A stretch of 64,000 bases of DNA from JADFOI01 sp965218935. Its GTDB lineage: Bacteria; Acidobacteriota; UBA6911; RPQK01; JADFOI01. Positions 33,608-42,874 of the stretch are shown piece after piece. The translations under genes were made by a program, and so were the position numbers. The stretch's first letter is position 1. Every line of letters starts with the position of its first letter. The stretch covers positions 310,001 to 374,000 of the forward strand of contig CBDCMH010000005.1 in assembly GCA_965218935.1 (NCBI GenBank), given 5' to 3'. The notes under the pieces were generated by a model. It ran no database searches. It was not told the DNA's origin and was given only the letters and a program-made list of their open reading frames with translations.

Positions 33608-34957
33608 TCACTTCCAACTCTTCCGATAGAGATCAAATCCCAAGGCGAAGTCGGTGGTTCCTGCGTTCACGCCGTATCGGGCGGGAGTGAAATCCCTGGT
33701 GTTGCTCAAGAGAATGGTAAACACATGCCCACGGGTGCGCAGCTTCACACCCCAGGACAAGGTGGAACGTTCATTTACGAAGCCCCCAAAGCCGGCGAGT
33801 CGCGGCACGTACTCACCCGTCAGGGAAACCCGGGGATGAAGGGCAAGGTCCGCCCCCAGACCCAGTGAGAAAGTGTTGTTGCTCTCCGGGTTGATGGGAT
33901 TGGGTCGGAAGGCGACCTCCTCATCTTTTCGGGAATTGAAGATCATGGTAGGAACCACATGAGTGCGCAGTCGCTTGTAGTCGAAGAAAGTGGGCAGCTG
34001 AAGGAAGGTTGAATAGTGATTCCAAAAGTTTTCCTCCCCTTCCACTCCTCCCAGGAAGGACATCTTCCAGGGGGATTCTTGGCGGGTGTTGATTTCATAA
34101 GCTCCTGAAAACACAACGATTTGTCCGAATCGCGTGCGGGCTACTCCGGCCGTAATCTCATCGGTCAAGGCGTGATTCAAGCCCAGATTGATGTTGGCGC
34201 CCGAATCGATTCCAAAGGCCCGCCCGAATCCCGCCTCGACGATAGGCTCCAGGAACCGGTGCTCGATATGAGTTTCGGTGTCCCCCTTTTTGAGATCGAC
34301 CGGGGCAGGAAGGTGCATGAATCGGGAGGTGGTATTGAGACGCAGCCTGGGTTCCCTCTCCGGCTGAACCTGACTCAATGGAGTCTGCGCGCTGCCGGAA
34401 GCGCTGCTGAAAGCACCGGCGGTGTACACGTAATCGCCGGCCGAATCCCCACTTCCGTCGGCCGCATTGCCTGCGGCGTTAAAGAAAACCAGTCCTGCTG
34501 AAGGATCAGGGGCAATCCAATTGAAGTGAAACTCCACCGGACCGTTGAGAACACCTTCCTGGGTTCCTGAGGAGTTGTGCTGGATGTACTGAATTCCTTC
34601 CGCTTCCTTCAGCTGGGTCCGATCATCGACCGTTTCCAGGCGGCCGGCCTGTTCTCCTGAATCGGCGGAACGAACCGACAGCTCGAATCCCCAGCGCCTT
34701 TGTCCCGGTTGGCCGATGACCACCGTAATGGGGTAGAATTCCCCACTCTGGTAGTTTGCCGGCACCCCACTGAGAAAGAACGTGCCTCCTTGAGTTCGCC
34801 CTTCATTGAGGGGAAAACTGTTGTGGCAGGAATGACAGGTCTCTTCCTGAAAGCCCCCCGTGAGCTGGGGTAGAGGACCATCTGAAAAACCCAGTAACAA
34901 TGTGGTGAGAGGAAGAATCAAAAGGGATAGCAAAGCGAACAGCAGCTTAAGATGCAT
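33608..34957 (-). CDS. Secreted protein: c-heme motif, anchor-V/Reeler-like domain and DUF5777-type barrel
   Basis: 449 residues; AGAAAGGA lies 7 nt before ATG 34957. A signal peptide (MHLKLLFALLSLLILPL) is followed by CHSCH at 41-45, a CxxCH heme c site. A beta-rich Reeler/choice-of-anchor-V-like domain follows (FELSVRSADSG, FHFNWIAPD, ~50-180). The last ~220 residues (HLPAPVDLKKGDTETH onward) resemble DUF5777 outer-membrane barrels. One heme plus an adhesive domain on a barrel suggests a surface electron-transfer or binding role; that is inference. Confidence 0.72.
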   Translation of the reverse strand: MHLKLLFALLSLLILPLTTLLLGFSDGPLPQLTGGFQEETCHSCHNSFPLNEGRTQGGTFFLSGVPANYQSGEFYPITVVIGQPGQRRWGFELSVRSADSGEQAGRLETVDDRTQLKEAEGIQYIQHNSSGTQEGVLNGPVEFHFNWIAPDPSAGLVFFNAAGNAADGSGDSAGDYVYTAGAFSSASGSAQTPLSQVQPEREPRLRLNTTSRFMHLPAPVDLKKGDTETHIEHRFLEPIVEAGFGRAFGIDSGANINLGLNHALTDEITAGVARTRFGQIVVFSGAYEINTRQESPWKMSFLGGVEGEENFWNHYSTFLQLPTFFDYKRLRTHVVPTMIFNSRKDEEVAFRPNPINPESNNTFSLGLGADLALHPRVSLTGEYVPRLAGFGGFVNERSTLSWGVKLRTRGHVFTILLSNTRDFTPARYGVNAGTTDFALGFDLYRKSWK

Positions 34958-35068
34958 CGTTGATTCCTTTCTGCGGTAGGACTAGGCGATCAATCTCGCT
35001 CAGCTGTGACGAGGACAGCCCTGATTAAAAACTCGATTCTATCCGTTACCGGAGAATCTTCAAGGGTC

Positions 35069-36915
35069 CTAATACTCATCTTCCTCGTCGAACGGGTCTG
35101 GACCAGGATCTCCACCTGGGTCAGGCATTGGACCAGGACCGCGGGCAGAAGAACCTTCACTTGTGCCCGAGGGAGGAGGATCCTGAATCATGTAGGTACC
35201 AAAGGCAAAGCTGGGGGAAAAGACCTGGGCCGCACCGACCACATCAGCGGCCTGAATCGTGATTTCCAGGGTCAGATTGCCTCCGTCGGTCTTATAGGGC
35301 GTTGTGATCCCCGGAAGCTGATCCAGGATATCTTCGGCCAGCTTGATGTTCAGTGCTGATTCGGCTTCCAGGGATCCCAGATCTAGCGGTGTGGTAGTCA
35401 GCTCCGAAGGGGTCAGCCAGGCCACCGGCAATGGGAAGTGTGAAGACTCGGACGGTCACGTCCCCGCCACTCCAGCCAGGCCACCGGCAATGGGAAGTGT
35501 GAAGACTCGGACGGTCACGTCCCCGCCACTCGCCGACGGATTCCAGAGATAAACTCGCGCATCGAACTCATCGCTGTTGCCATTCAGGAAGTTGGCTACC
35601 AGTACCGTCGGACTTCCAGTCGAGACGGAGGGAATCTTCTGGGCCGGATAGACTCCAAAGCCAAAGCTGGAGGAAAAGACTTGGGCCGCACCCACCACAT
35701 CAGCCGCCTGAATCGTAAACTCCAGGGTCAGATTGCCGCCATCGGTGACGTAGGGCGTTGTGATCGGCAGGGGCGTCAGAATATCGTCAGCGAGATTGAT
35801 GTTCATGGCAGATCTGGCATTCAAAAGGCCGAGATCCAGCGGTGCGCCGGTCAGCTCCTGGGCCGGCTCACTGGCCAGAGGAAGTGTAAACACTCGGACG
35901 GTCACTGTCCCGGCGCTTGCCGACGGATTCCAGAGATACACCCGAGAATTGAACGCGTCGCTGTTGCCGTTCATGAAGTTGGCAACGAGAACGGTCGGAC
36001 TTCCAGCCGAGGCAGAGGGAATGACGTGGAGTGGGTTGGTGCCAGAGGCAAAGGCGGAAGAGAAGACCTGCGCCGCCCCTTTTACATTGGCTGCGTGAAC
36101 CGTAAACTCCAGGGTGAGGTCGCCGCCGTCGGTCGTGTAGGGTAGCGTGATCCCCGAAGGGGTCAAAATATCTTCGGCCAATTTCACATTCAGTGCCGAT
36201 CTGGCTGCCAGGGTTCCCAGACTCAGCGCTGTGGGGGTCAGCTCCTGGGCCGGGCTTCCCGTCACCGGCAGTGTGAAAACTCGGACGCACACCTCCCCAG
36301 CGCTGGCTGAGAGATTCCACAGATAGACCCGCGAGCTGAAAGCATCGCTGTTGCCACTCACGAAATTGGCGATCAAAGTCGTACTCTGGCCTGATGAGGT
36401 CTGGCCCGCTGTGAAACCGAAATCGTCGATCACCGCCATGCCGGTGCCATTGCTTTGTAGTGTTATGGACCCTATGGATTGCCCACACCCTGGGGTTAAG
36501 ACCAGCTGCACAAAACCTGCGGTTGCATCGGTCATGCTAATGACTTGACTGTTCTGATCGAAGACAGTGAGGACGCTCGGATTACCTGAAAACTGATCTC
36601 TCAACCAGAGATTCACCGATGCAGCGGGTGTTTCAAAGGTGATCGTGGCGGTGTTGCCAGGATCGACCATAAGGGACTTGACGCCGGTCACGTAGAGGCT
36701 AGGAATACCTTGAGACTGGGTAAACCCACCTGTGAAGGTCACCGAGTTGGGAGACGGAAAGAGCGTGAAGTTACCAAAGTTAGGAGCGGTCTCAAAGAGT
36801 CGAAAAATTGCTGGCCGTAGGCGGCCGTTGAGGATCCGATCAAGGTCACCAGAATGGCAAGTAACAGGAATTTCAGGAAATAGGGTTGGTGGATTGCGCG
36901 GTCAGTCTTTTTCAT
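35069..36915 (-). pseudogene. Broken extracellular repeat protein (three ~125-aa repeats)
   Basis: GGGAGGA lies 5 nt before ATG 36915, which encodes a clear signal peptide (MKKTDRAIHQPYFLKFLLL). A 1-nt loss near 36793-36806 then shifts the frame; the other frame continues as ETAPNFGNFTLF into a lectin-like domain and repeats. Near the 3' end a 58-bp segment is duplicated in tandem (35414-35471 and 35473-35530) and ~7 extra bases follow, giving a TGA at 35456 before the frame resumes for the rest of repeat 3. At least two independent lesions make it a pseudogene unless they are assembly errors. An intact paralogue lies at 47020-49599. Confidence 0.82.
35414..35530. repeat. 58-bp tandem duplication (period 59) that breaks a gene
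   Basis: Two identical 58-bp copies, each starting CAGCCAGGCCACCGGCAATG, are separated by one C. The period of 59 is not a multiple of three, so it shifts the reading frame and creates the in-frame TGA at 35456-35458. Confidence 0.92.
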
Positions 36916-37197
36916 GGTTGTCCTCCCTTAGAGATTTCTTGGTTCATTCGACTATTCGTCCAACATCAAACCACCCAGACGGTCGAGCTGGCTGGAACGT
37001 TTCAAAAGTGAACCCGAGCTGTCGGCTGTCCGACAGGCAGTTCGTGCATGCGCTCTTGTGTTACCCGACACAACCAAAGCAAGAGGGATGCCAATAGCCT
37101 GCCTGGTAGGACTCGTCTTAGTGACTACAGCATGTCGTGGTTGAGAGGAGGGAGGCATTCAATAAATAGAATCTTGGTCCAACTTTTTGGACCTTTG
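36916..37197. other. Spacer of 282 bp upstream of the broken repeat-protein gene
   Basis: It holds the GGGAGGA ribosome site of the pseudogene and a few short inverted repeats (for example TCGGCTGTCCGACAGG near 37025). I see no gene, no repeat of families A-D and no riboswitch I can name. Confidence 0.3.
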
Positions 37198-38427
37198 CTA
37201 CAGCAGACTTCTTCTTAGCCAGTCCAGGGCAAATCGTGAAGCCCGGATACGGATGGCCTCACGGGGACCCCCAAGGCGCATCTTCTTCACACGAACCTGG
37301 TCACTGGATAGACCGACGAAGACCAATCCGAGAGGCTTCTGGGCTGTTTCACCTCCCGGACCTGCGATGCCGGTAACGGAGAGGCCGACATCAGCACCGG
37401 CGCTCTCACGAATTCCTACTGCCATCTGAGCGGCCACCTGCTCACTGACCGCTCCAAAACGCTCCAGAGTAGTCTCGTTCACGCCCACCAGGTTCGCCTT
37501 GAGTTCGTTGCTGTAACAAACCGCCCCGCCCCGATAATAGTGGGAGCTGCCCGGCACATCGGTCAGCATCTTTCCCAGGAGGCCCCCTGTACAGGATTCC
37601 GCCGTAGCCAGCGTTTTCCCTTTTTCAGACAGCATCCGTCCCACCACTTGTTCCAGATCTTCCTCTCGGTCGGTAAATACGGACTCCCCCAGCTTCTCAC
37701 CGACACGGGCCACCAACTCTCCCAGTTGCTCCTCGGCCAACTGCTTGTTTGCTTCACCCATCCAGTAAAAAGTGAGCTCGATCACTCCCGGAGAGGAGAG
37801 GATGGTGGTTTCGATTGAAGGATAGGAAGTGTAAATGGGGCCAATCGCAGAATCGACTCCAGACTCCGTTTCTGAAGCCACTTTCAACCGGCGGTTGAGC
37901 GGCGGGTCGAGTTTTTTGTATTGGCCAATCAAGTCCATGACCTGGCTCATCATGGGCTTCATTTCGCGGGGGGGCCCCGGCAAAAGAAAGAGAAGCGTCT
38001 TCCCTTCCCTCAAAAAAAGCCCCGGAGCCGTACCATTGGGGTTTTCCATGGACTCAGCCCCTTCAGGAACCATAGCCTGGCGCAGGTTATTTTCGGTCAT
38101 CTTGAGGCCCACTCGTTGGTAGCGGCCTTTCAATCCTTCAAGAATCTTGGGATCCAGTGCCAGTTCCCGTCCCAGTACTTTAGAAACAACCTCCCGGGTG
38201 ATGTCATCATGGGTGGGGCCCAAGCCGCCGGTTAGGATGACCACCTCGGAGGCTCCAAGCGCACTCCTCACAGCTCCTCGGATCTCCTCTTCACGGTCCT
38301 CCACCACAAACTTGCGCATGACTCTTAGCCCGGACTCGTTGAGCTTCTTGGTAATGAATACCGAATTGGTTTCGAGTCGAGCCTGGCTCAGAAGCTCGGA
38401 ACCTACCGCGATAATTTCCGCTCTCAT
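37198..38427 (-). CDS. cinA: CinA-family protein (NMN amidase / ADP-ribose pyrophosphatase)
   Basis: 409 residues with both domains: an N-terminal MoaB-like COG1058 domain (EIIAVGSELL, VVILTGGLGPTHDDIT) and a C-terminal PncC-type nicotinamide-nucleotide deamidase domain (ATAESCTGGLLG, SVTGIAGPGG). It recycles pyridine nucleotides. It is the downstream neighbour of pgpA and rimO on the same strand, separated from them by a family H array. Confidence 0.94.
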   Translation of the reverse strand: MRAEIIAVGSELLSQARLETNSVFITKKLNESGLRVMRKFVVEDREEEIRGAVRSALGASEVVILTGGLGPTHDDITREVVSKVLGRELALDPKILEGLKGRYQRVGLKMTENNLRQAMVPEGAESMENPNGTAPGLFLREGKTLLFLLPGPPREMKPMMSQVMDLIGQYKKLDPPLNRRLKVASETESGVDSAIGPIYTSYPSIETTILSSPGVIELTFYWMGEANKQLAEEQLGELVARVGEKLGESVFTDREEDLEQVVGRMLSEKGKTLATAESCTGGLLGKMLTDVPGSSHYYRGGAVCYSNELKANLVGVNETTLERFGAVSEQVAAQMAVGIRESAGADVGLSVTGIAGPGGETAQKPLGLVFVGLSSDQVRVKKMRLGGPREAIRIRASRFALDWLRRSLL

Positions 38428-38466
38428 AGTGCTATAAAGGTTCCAGGTTCCAAGTTCCAGTTGTCA

Positions 38467-38508
38467 GCTAGAGTTGGTCTGGTCTGTTGTCTGTTGTCAG
38501 CCTGTCAG
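38467..38508. repeat. Family H array (TGTCTGTTGTC units) entering the pgpA stop
   Basis: GGTCTGTTGTCTGTTGTCAG and CCTGTCAGCC units (reverse complement of the 32756 array). On the minus strand the last pgpA codons and its TGA read directly into the array, so the repeat supplies the stop region. Confidence 0.65.
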
Positions 38509-38958
38509 CCAAATCAAGAGCTTCAAGCACAGGCCGGCATAGAGACCCGCAATCAGGTCATCGCAAACGATTCCCATTCCTCCCGGTAGCTTCTCACTGG
38601 TGCGGGCCGGAAATGGCTTCACGATATCAAAGAAGCGAAACAGGAAGAACCCGGCCCCCAAAGAGACTGCGGAAACAGGAACAAACAGAAGGCAGAGCAT
38701 CTGCCCCAAAATCTCATCGATGACGATCTTGGACGGATCAGGATGGCCTTCGGAGCGAGAAAATCGGGTGGAAAAGATCACCGCTGGAGCAGTCAGCAAG
38801 ACGACGAGACTGCCCAGAATGATCGTTTCCTGAAGTGGGAAAAACCAGTGAACAGCGAAAACCAGAGGCAGCGTCCCCAGAGAGCCCCAGGTTCCCGGAG
38901 CCAGGGGTAGATAACCTAGGCCCAATCCGGTGACAAAGGCGCGAATGAAACGATCCAG
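38497..38958 (-). CDS. pgpA: Phosphatidylglycerophosphatase A
   Basis: 153 residues if translation starts at a CTG at 38958. No ATG or GTG occurs before the conserved N-terminal motif TGLGLGYLPLAPGTWGS, and a strong GGAGG (38965-38969) is 6 nt from that CTG. A TTG at 38925 has no ribosome site and would cut into the motif. PgpA removes phosphate from phosphatidylglycerol phosphate; four membrane helices and the DD motif region (CDDLIAGLYAG) are present. It lies 29 nt after rimO. Confidence 0.82.
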   Translation of the reverse strand: MDRFIRAFVTGLGLGYLPLAPGTWGSLGTLPLVFAVHWFFPLQETIILGSLVVLLTAPAVIFSTRFSRSEGHPDPSKIVIDEILGQMLCLLFVPVSAVSLGAGFFLFRFFDIVKPFPARTSEKLPGGMGIVCDDLIAGLYAGLCLKLLIWLTG

Positions 38959-38987
38959 GTCATTCCTCCACTTCGGCTGTTTCCGTC

Positions 38988-40346
38988 TTAGTTCTGGACG
39001 GTTCCGACAAGATCGTATTCGTGAGCCTCGGTGATTCGGACGGGAACGATGTCGCCGGGCCGGGTCTGCTCGGTGACTCCGTCGTTCAAGTACACACCCC
39101 CATCGATATCAGGGGCCTGAGTCGATAACCGGCCTTCCCAGAGCAAGTCGCTTTCTCGTGACAACCCTTCCACCAGGACGGGCAAACACTTCCCGATCAT
39201 TTGGCTATTTTTCTCTCTTGAGATTCCTGCCTGTAATTTCATCAACCGCTTCTTCCGATCCTTTTTGGCTTCCTCGGGAACTTTTTCGTCGAGTGGATAG
39301 GCAGCACAATCCTCTTCGTCAGAATAGGCAAAGACACCCAGCCGATCGAATCGCATCTCTTCGACAAATCCCATCAGTTCATCCACATCCTCTTCCGTCT
39401 CGCCAGGAAACCCAACGATCATGGTCGTCCGAATGGCGACCTCGGGTATGCCGTGCCGGATCCGCTCAATCAACCGGGAGAGGGAGTTTCGATTTCCACC
39501 TCTTTTCATGCTCTTGAGGACTCTTCGTGAGGCGTGTTGAAGTGGAATGTCGATGTATTTGCAGGCGGAGGAAGTCTGGGCAATCGCTTCCAGAAGCTCA
39601 TCGTAAACGTTGTTGGGATAAACATAGAGCACACGGACCCACTCGATCCCTTCAACCTCACCGAGTCCCCGGATCAGTTCGGCCAGGCCACGGCGATTTT
39701 CCAAATCCCAGCCGTACATGGTGGTGTCCTGCCCGATGAGATTCAGCTCCTTGATTCCCTGCTTTGCCAGGCTGCTCGCTTCTCTCAAGATGGAGTCCAT
39801 GGGGCGACTGCGGAAGGGGCCGCGCATCTTCGGAATCACGCAAAAACTACAGGGGTGATCACAACCCTCAGCAATCTTGACGTAAGCACTGTAACCGGGA
39901 GTAGCCAGAACTCTGGGATCAGAATCGGTGTAAAGGTACAGTTCTCGGGACTGGTATTGAGGGACACCATTGGTTTGAGGAGCTTCAGCGCAGACCTGAA
40001 GGATTTCAGGTATTTCATTGGTTCCAATGACGGCATCGATCTCGGGAATTTGCTCCAGGAGCTCTTTTCGATATCTCTCCACCAGGCAGCCGGCTACAAT
40101 CAGTTTGCGACAATTCCCCTTGATTTTCTGTTGTGCCATCTCCAGGATAGTGTCGATAGACTCCTGTTTTGCACTCTCGATAAAGCCACAGGTATTCACC
40201 ACAATCACTTCGGCATCCTCCTGGGATGTGGTGATTTCGTTGCCGCTTTGAGTCAAAAGTCCCAGCATGACCTCGCTGTCGACAAGGTTTTTGGGACACC
40301 CCAGACTCACAAATCCGATCCTAGTGCCTCGTTTCGTAAATACCAT
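38988..40346 (-). CDS. rimO: Ribosomal protein S12 methylthiotransferase RimO
   Basis: 452 residues from ATG 40346. UPF0004 domain (FVSLGCPKNLVDSE), radical-SAM cluster CDHPCSFC and C-terminal TRAM domain identify RimO, which methylthiolates an aspartate of ribosomal protein S12. The family starts right at IGFVSLGCPKN; the only start codon before it is the ATG in the end of a family A repeat, giving MVFTKRGTR as extra N-terminal residues. Longer frames read only repeat DNA. No ribosome site is visible. Confidence 0.93.
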   Translation of the reverse strand: MVFTKRGTRIGFVSLGCPKNLVDSEVMLGLLTQSGNEITTSQEDAEVIVVNTCGFIESAKQESIDTILEMAQQKIKGNCRKLIVAGCLVERYRKELLEQIPEIDAVIGTNEIPEILQVCAEAPQTNGVPQYQSRELYLYTDSDPRVLATPGYSAYVKIAEGCDHPCSFCVIPKMRGPFRSRPMDSILREASSLAKQGIKELNLIGQDTTMYGWDLENRRGLAELIRGLGEVEGIEWVRVLYVYPNNVYDELLEAIAQTSSACKYIDIPLQHASRRVLKSMKRGGNRNSLSRLIERIRHGIPEVAIRTTMIVGFPGETEEDVDELMGFVEEMRFDRLGVFAYSDEEDCAAYPLDEKVPEEAKKDRKKRLMKLQAGISREKNSQMIGKCLPVLVEGLSRESDLLWEGRLSTQAPDIDGGVYLNDGVTEQTRPGDIVPVRITEAHEYDLVGTVQN

Positions 40347-40600
40347 GACGTTTGTGACGAGCGCGATGGCGCCGAGTTCGAGAAGCGACGACGACGCGAT
40401 GTCATTGTACATCGTGGAGAAGGAGCGACAAAGAAATCGATGCCTCCCGCCGCCACCCTTCGGGCTGATGGGGGTTGCGGGCAATCTCTGCGTCCCTCGT
40501 CGTCGCCGATGTCTCAGACATCGCCTCCTCCTTGTTCCTTGACCTTGCCTCGCAAGACCCATCAGCAAACGCTTATGGTACTTACGAAGCGAGGCACTCG
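40322..40600. repeat. Family A repeat, full-length copy (A3)
   Basis: It begins TAGTGCCTCGTTTCGTAAAT next to rimO and ends TACGAAGCGAGGCACT. The interior carries the family hairpins (CGATGTCATTGTACATCG, GATGTCTCAGACATC). It overlaps the first codons of rimO. The terminal repeats are more diverged than in copy A4. Confidence 0.85.
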
Positions 40601-40654
40601 GCTCATGTGCGGAGGGTATTATATACCGAAGCCACACTGGTAAAGAATGTGCCA

Positions 40655-40747
40655 CTCCGAAATGTAGGAGGCACCTCAGGTGCCGAACCGCTCGATCCCT
40701 AGATACTCTTCAGATTCGGCACCTGAGGTGCCTCCTACATTCCGGAG
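40655..40747. repeat. Family D inverted pair
   Basis: CTCCGAAATGTAGGAGGCAC ... GGTGCCGAA is followed after ~27 bp by TTCGGCACCTGAGGTGCC ... ATTCCGGAG. The arms are near-perfect inverted copies of each other and match 29224-29290. It fills the space between repeat A3 and the stop of the transglutaminase gene. Confidence 0.8.
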
Positions 40748-40766
40748 ATCTATAAGTAATCCGAAT

Positions 40767-42851
40767 CTAGCGGCGCAGTTCTTTCAACCAGCCGTATACG
40801 TCTGACAGATCTGAGGATTTCAGCGGGATATTCCCGAAGCGATTGCGGTAGTAAAGTTGTGTGATGAGCGCCGGCTCAAGCGGGTCAAAATCTGGTTGGA
40901 TTCTCTTCACGAACTCATGAGGTGTCTCGGCTGCTTGCTTCTCAAATCCCCTTCGATTCAGAAGATCCAGCATCTCCAGGTAATACTCCGGGGCGATCCT
41001 CGAGCTTTCCTGTTTGAAAAACCACTGCCTGTAAAGAACCCGGAAATATCTGCGGTATCGACGGAAGGTCCAAAGCATGGCGACGATCAACGAGCCCAGG
41101 ACAAGATAAACAACCTTCGAAAAGCCCCCATCCTTGAGTCGAATCAGCCATTCCAGATCGGAGATCTCCGTGAGCTCCAGGGAAATGTCCGAGATTCTCG
41201 TCCAGGCGTCACGAAGATTGTAACGGAGTGAACGGAAAACCCCGATCTGTTTCACTCGATCGAAGGTTATGATTTCCGTCCAAAACATATCCATCGCATC
41301 GAGGAACTGGTTAAACGAACGGGAAAAGGAGAGCCTTGGCTGGACCGCATCGATTGAGGGAGTGGAATCAAACTCTACCCATCCCAGGTTGGGAAAGTAG
41401 CCCTCAACCCAGCTGTGGGCATCCGATTGTCGGACAATGAAGTAGTTGCTGAAATCATTGAATTCTCCCAGCCGAAATCCATTGACGACCCTCGTGGGAA
41501 TACCGATGCTGCGCATCAATACCGCTTGCGCAGTGGCGAAGTACTCACAATGCCCGGATTTGGTCTCAATCAGAAAATCATAAAGAGGATCCTCAGCCTT
41601 TGCCGACTGGTTATCCAGCAAATACCCGTAGTTTCCCTTCAGAAAATATTCGATGGCCAGTGCCTTATCGAGGCGGCTGTCTTGGTTCTCCGTCATTGCT
41701 TCCGCCTGCCTGTAAATTTGAGGATCCAGATCGGGCAGCTGTAAATAACGCCGAAGTGCAGCCTCCGGGATGGCGGTAACCGCCGAAGGATGAGCCACTT
41801 TCTCTTCTCGCGTGATCAGGTCTGAGTAGACCACATATTTGAGAGGCCCTCGTCCCCGCCGATAAATACCAATCGAGTCATTGCCATCGGCAAAGAGGAA
41901 ATTTCTCGAAACGACGTCTCCGGTCAGCAAAACCATCTGAGGCGCCCCAAAAATCACATTGCTGAAGGGCTCCAGCAGAATATTTTGCTGAACCAGGAAT
42001 TCGTTGCTACGGCGATCCCCGGAAACAAGTATTCCTCCATATCTGCCATCTCGATAGATTCGATGAAAACCTTCTCTTGTATTGGACCAGCTCCTGCCGT
42101 CGTAGTAGTCCAGAGCAATGCCCCGCCATTTCAGCTTCGGGGAAACATTTTCCAACGCAGTGTCCAGCTTCACGCGCATCACCACTTCCGAGTTGACCAG
42201 GATCTGTCCGATATCACCCAGGTTCACCTTGTCCGAGAAACCACTCACATGGACATCCACACGCCGATCCAGGTCGAAAAACCCAAGCGAAACCCGGGGA
42301 ATCACTAAGAAAACGGGTATGGCAATCAGGATAATCAGGACCGTGATTCCCAAGGCCACATGGGCATAGCCTTTCAGTGAAAAATAAGCGGATCGATTGT
42401 CCTCGTAGGCCTTCTTGCTCTCGAAAAGGATAAAGCTCAGGATTGAAAAAAATATGTACAGCACCAGTGTGGCAAGAAAGGAAATGGAGATGGTGTAGGC
42501 GGACGCAAACAGCAGGAAACCGAAGGAGACTGAATAGAGGATCAAATAATCCCTTTCCGTCTGTCGAGTAAAGAGCTTTACAAGACTGACCAGGACCAGT
42601 AGATGGACCGTAGCGCTCACAAAATCGGAGAGGGTCAGGGCGTCAAACACAAAGAAGGCTATGAAAACAAAAAAGAGGATCAATTGAACCCAATTGGGGA
42701 GGTAGAGGGTTCGAGCACTCCAACTCCCCACCACCACCAGAACGTAGAGGGCTGTCACCACAGGACCGAGGGCTTCACTCGCAAACAGGGCGATAAAACC
42801 CGAAAGCAACAGAAGATAACTCGATAGTTTGAAAGCCTTTTCAAAACCCAT
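40767..42851 (-). CDS. TgpA-like membrane transglutaminase (DUF3488 + transglut_core)
   Basis: 694 residues. Six or more N-terminal membrane segments (to ~200) are followed by a periplasmic transglutaminase domain with the Cys-His-Asp triad: GHCEYFATAQAVLM (Cys), DAHSWVEGYFP (His) and WVEFDSTPS (Asp). A further membrane span and cytoplasmic tail follow. It forms the usual MoxR-DUF58-TgpA gene set, but here two mobile repeats (A4 and B1) lie between it and the DUF58 gene. AGAGAAGC precedes the ATG. Confidence 0.9.
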   Translation of the reverse strand: MGFEKAFKLSSYLLLLSGFIALFASEALGPVVTALYVLVVVGSWSARTLYLPNWVQLILFFVFIAFFVFDALTLSDFVSATVHLLVLVSLVKLFTRQTERDYLILYSVSFGFLLFASAYTISISFLATLVLYIFFSILSFILFESKKAYEDNRSAYFSLKGYAHVALGITVLIILIAIPVFLVIPRVSLGFFDLDRRVDVHVSGFSDKVNLGDIGQILVNSEVVMRVKLDTALENVSPKLKWRGIALDYYDGRSWSNTREGFHRIYRDGRYGGILVSGDRRSNEFLVQQNILLEPFSNVIFGAPQMVLLTGDVVSRNFLFADGNDSIGIYRRGRGPLKYVVYSDLITREEKVAHPSAVTAIPEAALRRYLQLPDLDPQIYRQAEAMTENQDSRLDKALAIEYFLKGNYGYLLDNQSAKAEDPLYDFLIETKSGHCEYFATAQAVLMRSIGIPTRVVNGFRLGEFNDFSNYFIVRQSDAHSWVEGYFPNLGWVEFDSTPSIDAVQPRLSFSRSFNQFLDAMDMFWTEIITFDRVKQIGVFRSLRYNLRDAWTRISDISLELTEISDLEWLIRLKDGGFSKVVYLVLGSLIVAMLWTFRRYRRYFRVLYRQWFFKQESSRIAPEYYLEMLDLLNRRGFEKQAAETPHEFVKRIQPDFDPLEPALITQLYYRNRFGNIPLKSSDLSDVYGWLKELRR

Positions 42852-42874
42852 GCTTCTCTTTTACTGAGCTTCCC

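Noticed and set aside
36930..37197. Riboswitch or structured leader upstream of the broken repeat-protein gene
   Set aside because: A few short inverted repeats are present but no consensus of a known riboswitch class could be matched by eye.
39534..40643. 369-codon open frame on the plus strand
   Set aside because: Antisense to rimO and running through repeat A3; low-complexity translation.
40347..40655. N-terminal extension of rimO by 103 codons
   Set aside because: The extension only translates the family A repeat and resembles nothing in RimO proteins.
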